Assembly (NCBI GenBank): GCA_002305165.1
Contig: DBQI01000023.1
Coordinates: 62,001 to 126,000, forward strand
Length of the DNA stretch: 64,000 nt
Direction of reading: 5' to 3'
DNA from: Armatimonadetes bacterium UBA1398
Lineage (GTDB): Bacteria > Armatimonadota > Zipacnadia > UBA1398
Part shown: piece by piece, positions 1 to 8,613 of the stretch
Layout of the letters: every line of letters starts with the position of its first letter
How positions within the stretch are numbered: the first letter of the stretch is position 1
Position numbers and translations under genes: made by a program
The notes under the pieces: generated by a model
Database searches by the model: none
Seen by the model: the letters and a program-made list of their open reading frames with translations, nothing else
What the model was told of the DNA's origin: nothing

Positions 1-1
1 C

Positions 2-949
2 GAGCGAACCTACCCGTCCCTCGAGGCGATGATCGACGATGAGAACATCGACGCGATCGCCGTGTTCACTGGCGCTCCGGACCACGTTCGCCACTGCGTG
101 GCCGCCATGGAGGCGGGCAAGCACGTGATCAGCGCTGTGCCCGCAGCCCTCACCCTGGAGGGCTGCGCCGAACTCGTCGCCACGAAGGAGCGCACGGGCG
201 CCAAGTACATGATGGCCGAGACGAGCTACTACCGCTGGCCCTGCATCACCGCTCGGCGACTCTTCGCGGATGGCGCCTTTGGAGTACTGAAGTACGTCGA
301 GGGCGAGTACTACCACCCCATGATCGGCAGCGACTCAAGCGATCTCATGAGGATGCCCAAGCGAGAGGGTGGTGGCCCCACGTGGCGCTTCGGCCTGCCG
401 CCCATGCTCTACCCGACGCACTCGAGCGGGTTCCTCGTCGGCGTTTCGGGAGAGCGGCTCATTGAAGTCTCCTGCATTGGCACTCTAGGCTGGGATGTTG
501 GGTTCCTGGATAACATCTACGGGAACCCCTTCGACAACAGCGTGGCGCTGTTCACCACAACGTCGGGCAACATCTTCCGCTGCAATGTGATGTGGAACGC
601 CTGGCACCATGGGGAGCGAGCCCAGTGGTTCGGCGACAAGCTCTCGCTCTTCATGGACTCATGGTCGGGGCAGCCCTACGCTCTGAAGCCGAGAGACGGG
701 GGCGACGTGCTCGTCCAGCCGGACTACTGGCCCCTAGTCCCCGAAGCGATGCGCTATGACACCGGCCACGGCGCCTCGCACCCGTTCCTGAGCCATGAGT
801 TCATCACAGCCATCCTGGAGGACCGCGAGCCAGCCGTGAACGTCTATGAGGCCGTAGCGATGACCGCCCCGGGCATCGTCGCCCAGGAATCCGCCCTCAG
901 GGGTGGCGAGCATCTCCCGGTGCCTCAGTTCGACCCGGCTCCGGCATAG
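2..949 (+). CDS. Gfo/Idh/MocA-family oxidoreductase, 5' partial
   Basis: The reading frame is open from the left edge, so the start codon and most of the Rossmann nucleotide-binding fold lie outside the window. The visible part has the late Rossmann pattern of this NAD(P)-dependent sugar or polyol dehydrogenase family: a TGAPDHVRH loop followed by AMEAGKHVI. The alpha/beta C-terminal domain follows, with a YYRWP segment and GVLKYVEGEYYHP. In the family GKHV is normally followed by EKP, whose Lys is catalytic; here the sequence reads SAVPAA, so that Lys is missing. The protein may therefore not be a standard dehydrogenase. The substrate is unknown. The neighbours on the opposite strand are glycosidase and glycyl radical genes, which suggests sugar metabolism. 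Family assignment is fairly safe; function is not. Confidence 0.82.
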   Translation, partial: ERTYPSLEAMIDDENIDAIAVFTGAPDHVRHCVAAMEAGKHVISAVPAALTLEGCAELVATKERTGAKYMMAETSYYRWPCITARRLFADGAFGVLKYVEGEYYHPMIGSDSSDLMRMPKREGGGPTWRFGLPPMLYPTHSSGFLVGVSGERLIEVSCIGTLGWDVGFLDNIYGNPFDNSVALFTTTSGNIFRCNVMWNAWHHGERAQWFGDKLSLFMDSWSGQPYALKPRDGGDVLVQPDYWPLVPEAMRYDTGHGASHPFLSHEFITAILEDREPAVNVYEAVAMTAPGIVAQESALRGGEHLPVPQFDPAPA

Positions 950-1029
950 GGGCGAGGGGGACTGGTACGACCACACCGAGCGGCAAGCGCGGTACACTCC
1001 CGCTCGGTGTGGTTCGGGATTCCCGGGAT

Positions 1030-3261
1030 TCACCGACTCAGCCGGTCGATGATGCTCTCACACACCAGCACCTTCTCCACCAGGTCAATGGGCACATAGT
1101 AGTACTGGTTCGTGGCCTCGAAGCCGATGCGGGAATCGGCGACCTGCAGCTGGTGGAGCTCACGAGCGGCCTGGATCTCGCGCTCGGCGATAGCGGCTAG
1201 GGTCTGCGCCCGCAGCGCGGGCTCGAGGTCGGCGCTGTCCCGAGCCATGATGAACCGGGCCTGGTTGGCGGAGCTGGCGAAGTGCAGGCGCGCCGCCTCG
1301 GCGACGCTCAACTCGTCGGCAAGGGCCTGAGCGTAGACGGGGTCGCCGGCAGCTCGAACGACCTCGGCTCTGAGCAGCGCACAGCCGTCTTCAAAGCCCT
1401 GGGCGACCTTCTCCATCTGGCTCGCCCAGATGTCGTGGGGGTAGATCGCGCACCAGGCGTTGAGGTCGTCGTAGGGGAAGCCCACCATCGTAGCCGCCCG
1501 GCCGGTGGGTTCCAGGAAGAGGTGGTTTGCAGGCCCCTGCTGCTGCGGTCCCGAGTACACCGTGCCGACGTGGTAGGGGAACTCGGCGAAGGCGTCACTG
1601 AAGGCCGCCCACGCGCGCACCACGGTCTCGGCATGACTGGCTCCGTACCGCCTCTCGGCGACAGTGCGCAGCGCGGCGTTCGGATCGGGCTGGTCCATGG
1701 CGCCGATCTCCGCCACGACCTCCAGGTTCGGCGACGGATAGCCCCCAAGGGTCCAGCCGAGCATCAGGCCGTCGACGCCCGCATTGCGGAGGTTCGTGGC
1801 GTGCTGGGCGACGAGCCGCACGGCGGGGATGTATGGCACGGCGGAGAGCTCCCAGGTGGCGCCGGCCTGAATCTTCGCGATCGTATGGAGACCCCTCGAC
1901 CGCGCAGCCTCCCAATGGCGGGCAGCGCGCGGCCCCGGGCCCACGCTGGAGATGGAGTACTCGCCCACTGCGGACTGAATCCCCCCTCGTTCGATGGGGA
2001 GGCTCCACTCGCTGACACTTTGCAGCCAGACTCCATCGGGCAATCGGGCGATGAGGTCAGGCGCCCATTCGTCGGCCCAGCCCCAGTCCCAGCAGATGAA
2101 GCGGATGTCCGGGCGAGCCGCCCAGGCGCCCTCGGCCATGGCCGCATTCACCTCGGCGATAGTCTCGGCGGGTCCGCGCGCGGCGCAGCGCTCACACGAG
2201 GCGCCCTGGTAGTGCGACCAGCAGCTCGTGAGGTTTTCCGAGGCGGAGATCGTGAAGAAGCCGGCCAGCGAGGGCGCGGCCTCGGCGACACGGTGCACCG
2301 CCTCGGTCAGATACTCCAGAACCCCAGGCTGACTGCTGCACATGGTCGCGAAGTCACCCTCGGTGACCCCTTTGAGCTCCGGGTACCGCTCGAAGAAGCT
2401 CAGGGGCATGGATCTGGGTTCGTTCAGGTAGAGGTACACGTCGATGCCGTGCTCGGCCGCCCGATTGGTGAGGCGTCGCAGGCCCTCGAGGCGCTTCTCC
2501 CATCCCTCACTCAGGGACGGGTCCCAGGGGAACGGAGAGAGCTTGTACAGGACCGCTTGAAGCCACACGCCCGTGACGCCGGCCGCGGCGAGACGGTCCA
2601 GGAGCCCATCGGGATAGGGATCCAGGAACTCATCGAGCAGGGGGTCGCCGTAGGTCGCGAAGTACGAGTAGCAGTACCGCGGCTCGAAGGCGCTTGGTCT
2701 GGGGCCGCTGGTCTCCGTCGGGCTGGACAGGTCCTCCACGAACCCGAACAGGCTGCTCTTCGCGAGTCCCACGCCCTTGGGAAAGTGGCGCCGCACCGTG
2801 GCTGCGATCTCGCTCGCACGCTGGCTCTGCTCGACAGTCGGCTCGTGGTAGACCAGCGGCTCCAGTTGGGGCTTGCGCTGCCCCAGCTTGGCCCACAGGA
2901 AGTCGTCCTCTCGCAAGGTGAAGGCGAGTTCCGCGGCCGACCAGTCCAGGAGCCGCGTCAGCTGCTCGAAGGGAAGGAGTTCCCAGTTGCGCCGGATCAC
3001 GGTGATGTAGCTTCGCCGCCATTGGCTTTCGCTGATCGCTGGCTGTGGCGGCAGTCCCATGGATCGCGCGATGCCATCCACTTCGGGCCTACTGCACCCC
3101 AGGACCTCGGCCATACGCTCCGTGGTAACGAGAGGATAGTTGCGCCACACGAAGGCATGGAGCCGACTGGGGAAGTGGGGCGTCGCGATCGGCTCGTAGT
3201 CAGACTCAGGCGGCAGTTCAAGCGCCCCGAGGGCAAGCAAGGACAGGGCAATCATCGTCAT
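1030..3261 (-). CDS. Putative glycosidase-like TIM-barrel protein with HTH-like N-terminal segment
   Basis: A 743-residue protein and last gene of the minus-strand operon that starts at 7134. The N-terminus is short and hydrophobic (MTMIALSLLALGALEL), perhaps an export signal. Residues about 40-75 read like a helix-turn-helix (TTERMAEVLGCSRPEVDGIARSMGL), which is odd for an exported enzyme. The middle resembles a glycoside hydrolase barrel: GVWLQAVLYKLSPFP, then YLYLNEPRSMP, a SASENLTSCW strand end, and FICWDWGWADEW. The pairs CxxC-like in SCERCAARGP may bind metal or form disulfides. The C-terminal 200 residues are helical. No catalytic pair can be named with certainty. The neighbouring broken mannosidase and oxidoreductase support a role in glycan breakdown. 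It could also be a non-catalytic barrel. RBS-like GGAG lies about 14 bases before the ATG. Confidence 0.6.
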   Translation of the reverse strand: MTMIALSLLALGALELPPESDYEPIATPHFPSRLHAFVWRNYPLVTTERMAEVLGCSRPEVDGIARSMGLPPQPAISESQWRRSYITVIRRNWELLPFEQLTRLLDWSAAELAFTLREDDFLWAKLGQRKPQLEPLVYHEPTVEQSQRASEIAATVRRHFPKGVGLAKSSLFGFVEDLSSPTETSGPRPSAFEPRYCYSYFATYGDPLLDEFLDPYPDGLLDRLAAAGVTGVWLQAVLYKLSPFPWDPSLSEGWEKRLEGLRRLTNRAAEHGIDVYLYLNEPRSMPLSFFERYPELKGVTEGDFATMCSSQPGVLEYLTEAVHRVAEAAPSLAGFFTISASENLTSCWSHYQGASCERCAARGPAETIAEVNAAMAEGAWAARPDIRFICWDWGWADEWAPDLIARLPDGVWLQSVSEWSLPIERGGIQSAVGEYSISSVGPGPRAARHWEAARSRGLHTIAKIQAGATWELSAVPYIPAVRLVAQHATNLRNAGVDGLMLGWTLGGYPSPNLEVVAEIGAMDQPDPNAALRTVAERRYGASHAETVVRAWAAFSDAFAEFPYHVGTVYSGPQQQGPANHLFLEPTGRAATMVGFPYDDLNAWCAIYPHDIWASQMEKVAQGFEDGCALLRAEVVRAAGDPVYAQALADELSVAEAARLHFASSANQARFIMARDSADLEPALRAQTLAAIAEREIQAARELHQLQVADSRIGFEATNQYYYVPIDLVEKVLVCESIIDRLSR

Positions 3262-3276
3262 CGTCCGTCACTCCGC

Positions 3277-4023
3277 TCAGTGGTCCGCCTCGAAGGAGGC
3301 GCGCACCTCATCGGGCGTCAACGCCCGCTGGAATACCCGCACATCATCGACCTGCCCATCGAAGTGGTAATCGGGCGCCAGTTCGCTGTGGTGGCCGATA
3401 CGCAGGGGGCCTGTGAAGGGCTTCAGACTCAGACTCGCCACGGCCCTGCGCGCGATCTCGCGCCGTTGACGTAGAGGACTGGGAGTGGCCGAAGCCCACG
3501 TCCGGGCAAGACATGACAGGGTACCCATCGCCTGCCTCGCGATGGGGGAACGCGCGGAGCCCCAGGGTGGGATTGCGGATGAAAGCCTCTTTGGGGCAGG
3601 TGGTCGGCCGGGGGCTGACGAGAGTAGGCGCGAGGACGCCGATCTGCCCCTGCCGGACGCGCTTCCAGAGTTCCTCCGCTCGATCGGGCCGCCGCGGGAT
3701 GAAGGGCGCGATGAAGTCCGTAAAGGCATCGACGCAGAAGCGGAAGCCCGGGTCAGCCTGACAGAGGTCGAGGACCTCCTCGATCACCAGCGCGTAGCGC
3801 TCCTCGTGCCAGCGGCGGTGATGGGTCCAGGCATAGTCGGCGTGGCAGTAGGGAATGACGAGGAGCTCGCCCCCTGCGGTGAACTCGCAGAGATCATCGA
3901 TCGTGCCTTCGGGCTGCGAGGGTCTCATTGCGGGACATCCTCTCCACGCCAGTGGAACCAGTGACGGGATGCTCCGTCCGGGAGGCGAATTCCTGTAAGA
4001 AGGTTCGCGTCGATCGGGGACAT
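3277..4023 (-). pseudogene. Broken GH38 alpha-mannosidase joined to a LamG-domain tail
   Basis: The frame that starts at 4023, four bases after the activase stop, gives 32 codons and stops at 3925 in an ATGA overlap. A second frame (3928 down to 3344) then reads as the N-terminus of a GH38 alpha-mannosidase: LLVIPYCHADYAWTHHRRWH, with the His-x-Asp zinc motif, and later VMSCPDVGFGHSQ. Homology is lost near 3482. From there LYVNG appears in a third frame. One missing base later, REIARR through VDDVRVFQRALTPDEVR, the end of a concanavalin/LamG domain, appears in yet another frame and stops at 3277. The catalytic middle of GH38 is absent. The simplest reading is a large internal deletion plus frameshifts, or an assembly error joining two genes. 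It sits inside the operon, so the neighbours are probably still co-transcribed. Confidence 0.75.
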
Positions 4024-4027
4024 GGCT

Positions 4028-4954
4028 CTACCCGCTTATGACCTCGAGGCCCGCCCGACGCGAGACAGCCTCAAGTGCGGCCATCTCCTCGGGTTCCTGC
4101 GGCTGAGTTCCCGCGAGGGGATAGGGGCGCTGCAGCCAGCTGTACTTACCCGGGGTTGCGGGATTGTAGCGTAGCAGGGTGATCTTGCGGCAGCCGAGTC
4201 TGCGGACGGTGTCCGCTATGTGCCCAATGGTCTCCGGGCTAGCATTGCGGCCGGGGATGCACGGCACGCGCACGATGACATCAGCGCCGCGCGCGGCGAG
4301 GCGCCCGAGGTTCTCCAGGATGCGTTGGTTCGAGACGCCCGTATCTCGCCGGTGGAGCCCGTCGTCCGCATGCTTCACGTCGTAGAGGAACAGGTCCACG
4401 CTCTTAGCGATCTCGGCGAGGGGCTCCCAGGGGGCGAATCCGGTGGTCTCGACGGCGACATGGATGCCCTCCGCTTGCAGTAGCCTGCAGAGCGCGGAGG
4501 TGAACGAGGGCTGCATCAGCGGCTCTCCACCCGTCACCGTCACCCCTCCGCCGCTGGCGTCATAAAAGGCTCTCACCCGGATAGCGCGGTCGACGAGAGA
4601 GCCCGCGGTGACCGTCCGCCCTTTCACCTCCAACGCGCCCGCGTTACAGGCCTCGACGCAAGCCAGGCAGAGCTGGCACTTGCCGCTGTCGGGATAGCCC
4701 ACACCGTCGAGATGTCGTAACCCCTGAGGGCATGCTTCAACGCAGGCGCCGCAGCCGACGCAGCGCGCCTGGTAGCGCACCACCTCGGGCGCGGGGAGGG
4801 CCGATTCCGGGCTGTGACACCAGAGGCACCGAAGGGGGCACCCCTTCAGGTAGACGGACATGCGCAGCCCGGGCCCATCGTGGGTCGCCGTCTCATCAGT
4901 ATCGAAGATGAGCCCCGTGGCCCGCCGCAGTTCGCTCGCGAGGGCCTCGTTCAA
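4028..4954 (-). CDS. Glycyl radical enzyme activase (PflA-type radical SAM)
   Basis: A 308-residue radical SAM enzyme that would use S-adenosylmethionine and a 4Fe-4S cluster to put the radical on the glycine of the enzyme encoded just upstream (4951-7134). The cluster motif C-x3-C-x2-C is CPLRCLWC at residues about 39-46. It is followed by an inserted two-cluster ferredoxin domain with CVGCGACVEACP and CQLCLACVEACN. GGGVTVTGGEPLMQ is the SAM-binding GGE region. The inserted ferredoxin domain is typical of activases for dehydratase/lyase-type glycyl radical enzymes rather than pyruvate formate-lyase itself. The start overlaps the stop of the glycyl radical gene by four bases, so translation is probably coupled. 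The assignment as activase is safe; the partner is inferred from position. Confidence 0.95.
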   Translation of the reverse strand: MNEALASELRRATGLIFDTDETATHDGPGLRMSVYLKGCPLRCLWCHSPESALPAPEVVRYQARCVGCGACVEACPQGLRHLDGVGYPDSGKCQLCLACVEACNAGALEVKGRTVTAGSLVDRAIRVRAFYDASGGGVTVTGGEPLMQPSFTSALCRLLQAEGIHVAVETTGFAPWEPLAEIAKSVDLFLYDVKHADDGLHRRDTGVSNQRILENLGRLAARGADVIVRVPCIPGRNASPETIGHIADTVRRLGCRKITLLRYNPATPGKYSWLQRPYPLAGTQPQEPEEMAALEAVSRRAGLEVISG

Positions 4955-7134
4955 AGGCCGAGCTCCGTCCGCTGGATGACATCTTCCTGAGCATGGGGCG
5001 GCAGGTACGTAAAGGGTACCAGGTATCCACCAATGCGAACGAAGAGGTCTCTGTAGTCATCCGGTGACTGCTGCGCGGCACGTAGCGTCTCTGTATTGAC
5101 CATGTCGATCTGCAGCATGTACAGGCCGACCGTTCCCAGTGCTGTCTCCACGATGGCCTTGAGCCGATCAGGTCCGCCCTCGGCTGCCAGGTCGTCGCCG
5201 CTGAAGCGAACATTGTAGGTCGTGCCGCCGAGGCCTCTGGTGTTGTCGAACCCACCCGCTGAGAGGATCATCGAGGGCGTGCCCTTGAGGCGCGCGCCAC
5301 TCCGCGGAGCCATGCTATTGGCAAGCGGCTCTCCCGCGCGGCGGCCGTCCGGTGTCGCGCCGGTCTGCTCGCCGAAGTGGATCCATACCGTCCACCCTAG
5401 AAAGCCAGGCAGGACGGGCCCTCCGTAGTAGTTCAGCTGCCCCTCGATGCCATCGCACCAGACCCCGGCGACCCGAGCGAACAGCTCGTTGATCCATGGA
5501 TCATCGTTGCCGTAACTCGGCGCCTCAAGCCGCACCGCACGATGCAAGGCCTCGTGTCCCTCCCAGTTGTCCGTCAGAGCTTGCCGGAGTTCAGCGAGGG
5601 TGCAACGTCCCTCGTCGAACACGAGGTGCTTGATGACGGCCAGGGAGTCAACCACGGTCACGACTCCCACACCCTCGGGCTGCAGGAAGTTGTGGGTCGC
5701 GCCGCCGTGACTGATGTCGGTGGCGGACTCAATGCAGCCCTCGATGAAGCAGGATAGCAGGGGGAAGGGGCGGTTCACGGCGGCTACGGCCTGATCCGCG
5801 ATGCCCCGTCGCACCGCCTCTCTGGCCGTCGCCGCGACGTGCCGATCGGTAGCTTCGAGCAACTGCTCCCAGGTGGCTCCATCGCCAGCATCGGCGAGCG
5901 CCGATAGGAAGGACTCTGCTAGGTTCATGTAGGGCCAGGCCACCCACGGGTTGCAGCGCCCCGCGATGGAGGTTTCCGTGCATGTACTCGGGAGGTGATC
6001 CACGGCGTGCTCATAGGGCACGCCGTGGCGCGCCAGCCCCTCGATGATCGCCTCATCGTTGAAGAAGGACGGCTGCCCCTTGCCATTGCGGAGCAACTGG
6101 CACGCCCGGCGCACGAAATCCTCGGGCATGTTCCTGTGCCACGAGATATCGATGCCAGGGAAGTACATCCGCACTCGGTCACTGCTCTCCAGCACCCGGT
6201 AGGAGAGCTCGTTCGTCGCGTCCTCGCCATCCGGCGTATGCCCGCCGATCACTACGATAAGCGCGCTCATTAGATCCTGGCCGTGGAACTCGTTGCACTT
6301 GATGAGGAGTTGGTCGAGTAGATCGTCCACCATGTCCTCATCGAGTCGTCCCGCGGCACGATCGGCCTCGAGATAGGGCAGCAGGTACTGATCCACGCGT
6401 CCAGGCCCGAAGCAGTGGTGTGTGTCACCGGGCTCCATCGCGGCAGCCAGGAACGTGAACCACATCAGCTGCATGGCCTGCCTGAATGTGCGCGCAGGGT
6501 GGTGGGCGATGTGGGCACAGTCCTCCGAGATAAGAGCCAACTCTCCGCGCCATACGGGGTCGGGTTCGACCTCGGCGAGTGACCGGGCTAAGTCGGCGTA
6601 ACGCTCGATGAAGGCCTGAAAGGCCCTGAGGCTCGTCTCGCACGCGTCCGCAAACACCTCGGCGTGCGGCCGCCCCGCAGAGCACGGTGGGACGGCGTCC
6701 CGCGTGGCGCGAACCCGGGCGAGTATGCCATCCAGCCCCTCCGCGAGGATCCGCGGGTAGTCCAGGGCCATATGTCCCTCGGACGCTGGCACATAGAGCT
6801 GCTCTGACGCCAGATACTCGTGGGCTGCGCGGATTTCCGCCTGGAGAGTCTCATCGGCGTGGGTGCTTGGGTGCCAGCCGACCAACCGCTCACCAGAACG
6901 GATCTTGATGGGGCACTCCTGCAACAGCTTCGCTATCGCGGCCGCGCAGCGCTTCTGACGCCACGGCTCGCGCTCCGTCTCGCGGAAGGCCTCCGCAACC
7001 AGGATCGCGCGCGCGTAGTAAGGACTGGCATCGGCCAGAACCTCATCGCGGAGCGTGCGGGTTGCAGGGGTAAGATCGGCAGGCCCATTCGTCAGGGTGC
7101 CAGGTTCGGGCCGACGAGCAACATCAGACGTCAT
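4951..7134 (-). CDS. Glycyl radical enzyme (PFL/dehydratase superfamily), substrate unknown
   Basis: A 727-residue oxygen-sensitive cytosolic enzyme. The C-terminal glycyl radical box is present: VRIGGY, with the radical Gly at about residue 703, and the usual ending QEDVIQRTELGL. The thiyl radical loop near residue 385 reads PSTCTETS. In most non-PFL members it reads GCVE; the Cys and the Glu two places on are kept, but the preceding Gly is Thr. C-x-E is the pattern of dehydratases and C-S/C-N lyases rather than pyruvate formate-lyase (CC). The substrate cannot be told; the operon with glycosidase-type genes suggests a polyol, deoxysugar or related compound. First gene of the operon, with GGAGG six bases before the ATG. 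An inverted repeat lies about 30-50 bases upstream. Confidence 0.93.
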   Translation of the reverse strand: MTSDVARRPEPGTLTNGPADLTPATRTLRDEVLADASPYYARAILVAEAFRETEREPWRQKRCAAAIAKLLQECPIKIRSGERLVGWHPSTHADETLQAEIRAAHEYLASEQLYVPASEGHMALDYPRILAEGLDGILARVRATRDAVPPCSAGRPHAEVFADACETSLRAFQAFIERYADLARSLAEVEPDPVWRGELALISEDCAHIAHHPARTFRQAMQLMWFTFLAAAMEPGDTHHCFGPGRVDQYLLPYLEADRAAGRLDEDMVDDLLDQLLIKCNEFHGQDLMSALIVVIGGHTPDGEDATNELSYRVLESSDRVRMYFPGIDISWHRNMPEDFVRRACQLLRNGKGQPSFFNDEAIIEGLARHGVPYEHAVDHLPSTCTETSIAGRCNPWVAWPYMNLAESFLSALADAGDGATWEQLLEATDRHVAATAREAVRRGIADQAVAAVNRPFPLLSCFIEGCIESATDISHGGATHNFLQPEGVGVVTVVDSLAVIKHLVFDEGRCTLAELRQALTDNWEGHEALHRAVRLEAPSYGNDDPWINELFARVAGVWCDGIEGQLNYYGGPVLPGFLGWTVWIHFGEQTGATPDGRRAGEPLANSMAPRSGARLKGTPSMILSAGGFDNTRGLGGTTYNVRFSGDDLAAEGGPDRLKAIVETALGTVGLYMLQIDMVNTETLRAAQQSPDDYRDLFVRIGGYLVPFTYLPPHAQEDVIQRTELGL

Positions 7135-7162
7135 GTTGATCCTCCATGTGACGACCAGTGAC

Positions 7163-7184
7163 CTTGTTGTTCAACGGTAACAAG
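7163..7184. promoter_or_regulatory. Inverted repeat, possible operator upstream of the glycyl radical operon
   Basis: CTTGTT at 7163-7168 and AACAAG at 7179-7184 form a two-fold symmetric site with a ten-base centre; flanking AC and GGT extend the symmetry loosely. It lies 29-50 bases upstream of the start at 7134, where a repressor would act, and also upstream of the divergent beta-helix gene. The TTGT-n-ACAA outline resembles GntR-type sites, but no regulator gene is in view. This is inference from symmetry and position only. Confidence 0.3.
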
Positions 7185-7326
7185 AAGGTTCCTCGGGGGC
7201 GTGGGTGGCGGTCTTCACTCGTAGTCCGTCGACGTCGCCGAACCGGGCGGTCCCAGAAGACCCCGCCCTGCCGGAGGAGGCCCACAAGTTACGGGGAATG
7301 GGCCGCCAAACGAACCCATGTGAGGT

Positions 7327-8613
7327 GTGAGAAGACCCATGATGTGCAACCTGACCGTGCACGCGATGCTCGCCTGTCACTTGTTTGGCGCCCCGCTTAC
7401 GGTGGAGGATCTGGTGAGCGGACCGGCTGACGCGCCGGACTGCGCGCCCGCCATCCAGCGGGCTATGGACGACTGCGGCGCCGCTGGCGGAGGTGTCGTT
7501 GAGCTTGCCTCGGGCCGCTTCGCAGTAAGGGGCCCTCTTGAGGTGCCCGACGGCGTGACGCTCCGCGGTCAGTGGCCCGGGCCGCACTACTCATCGCTGA
7601 ACCTCGGAACAGTCATCGATGTCTACTGGGGCAGCGGACAGGAAGATGGTCCGCCCCAGTTCATGCTGGGCGAGAGTACAACTCTCCAGGGACTCACGGT
7701 CTTCTACCCCGAGCAGCGAGTGGAGGACATCCAGCCGTACCCGTGGACTGTACAGGGGGCGGGCACCCATCTCAATGTGATAGACTGCACCTTCTCCAAC
7801 CCCTACCGCGCCATCGACTTCGGTTCCCACCATCACGAGATGCATTACGTCCGGAATGTCTACGGCTGCCCGCTCAACATCGGGGTCAGCGTGGACCAGT
7901 GCACGGACATCGGGCGCGTCGAGAACGTGCACTTCAACCCCAATGCTTGGACTCGCTGCGGGGAGCCCAACGCGCCTACGGGCGAGGGAACCGCGATGCT
8001 GATGGCCTACCTTCAGGAGAACCTCGTTGCCTTCGAGATCGGCCGTAGCGACTGGGAGATGATGGTCAATACCTTCAGCTACGGGGCCAAGGTCGGCTAC
8101 CGCTTCTACGATAGCCCGCGCGGCATCCGCGGCGCTACCAACGGCGACTTCCTCGGGATCGCCGCTGACTGGGCAGTGACGGCGGTTCTCGTGGAGCAAA
8201 CGCAGCCGGCGGGTCTGCTCATTACCAACGGGCAGTTTGTCGGGTCGCCGAACAGCCAGGCTGTGCTCGACATCGCCGAGGGCCACAGCGGCGTCGTTCA
8301 GCTCACCAACTGCGCCTTCTGGGGGCCCCATCGACGGGTTGTCCGGAACACCGGACCCGGTCAGGTGAGCCTCAACCAGTGCAACATGGTCCAGTGGGAC
8401 ATTCCCGGCGAGGGGGTGCCCGCAGTGGAGTTCACGGCTGGCGTTCTGTCCATGCAGTCGTGTGTCTTCCGCCAGGAGGGCACGCATATTGCTCTGGGCG
8501 AGCACTGTGTCGCGGCGACGGTGATGGGCTGCCAGAGCCCAACCCCTCTCGTGGTGGAGAGTCCCGACGGGGTACCCGTCGAGCTGATCGCGAACATCGT
8601 CACCCGGCGCTAG
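7327..8613 (+). CDS. Right-handed parallel beta-helix protein (pectate lyase-like fold)
   Basis: A 428-residue protein. After a hydrophobic N-terminus (CNLTVHAMLACHLFG) that may be a weak signal peptide, it has the capping pattern of pectate-lyase-3/GH55-type helices: DCAPAIQRAMDDCGAAGGGV, then VELASGRFAV and VPDGVTLRGQ. Many short turns follow in which Asn, Cys and Gly recur at coil corners (for example HLNVIDCTFSNPYRAIDF and VQLTNCAFWG). Such proteins bind or cleave acidic or branched polysaccharides, but catalytic residues cannot be read off the fold. The GTG at 7327 was the longest start; the ATG pair at 7339/7342 is as likely and lies after GAGG. It is divergent from the glycyl radical operon, and its stop overlaps the end of the convergent gene at 8610 by four bases. 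Confidence 0.72.
   Translation: MRRPMMCNLTVHAMLACHLFGAPLTVEDLVSGPADAPDCAPAIQRAMDDCGAAGGGVVELASGRFAVRGPLEVPDGVTLRGQWPGPHYSSLNLGTVIDVYWGSGQEDGPPQFMLGESTTLQGLTVFYPEQRVEDIQPYPWTVQGAGTHLNVIDCTFSNPYRAIDFGSHHHEMHYVRNVYGCPLNIGVSVDQCTDIGRVENVHFNPNAWTRCGEPNAPTGEGTAMLMAYLQENLVAFEIGRSDWEMMVNTFSYGAKVGYRFYDSPRGIRGATNGDFLGIAADWAVTAVLVEQTQPAGLLITNGQFVGSPNSQAVLDIAEGHSGVVQLTNCAFWGPHRRVVRNTGPGQVSLNQCNMVQWDIPGEGVPAVEFTAGVLSMQSCVFRQEGTHIALGEHCVAATVMGCQSPTPLVVESPDGVPVELIANIVTRR

Noticed and set aside
1282..3474. Long open frame on the plus strand opposite the glycosidase-like gene
   Set aside because: Composition is Arg/Gly/Pro-rich without any domain; the opposite strand has clear protein features. Typical shadow in GC-rich DNA.
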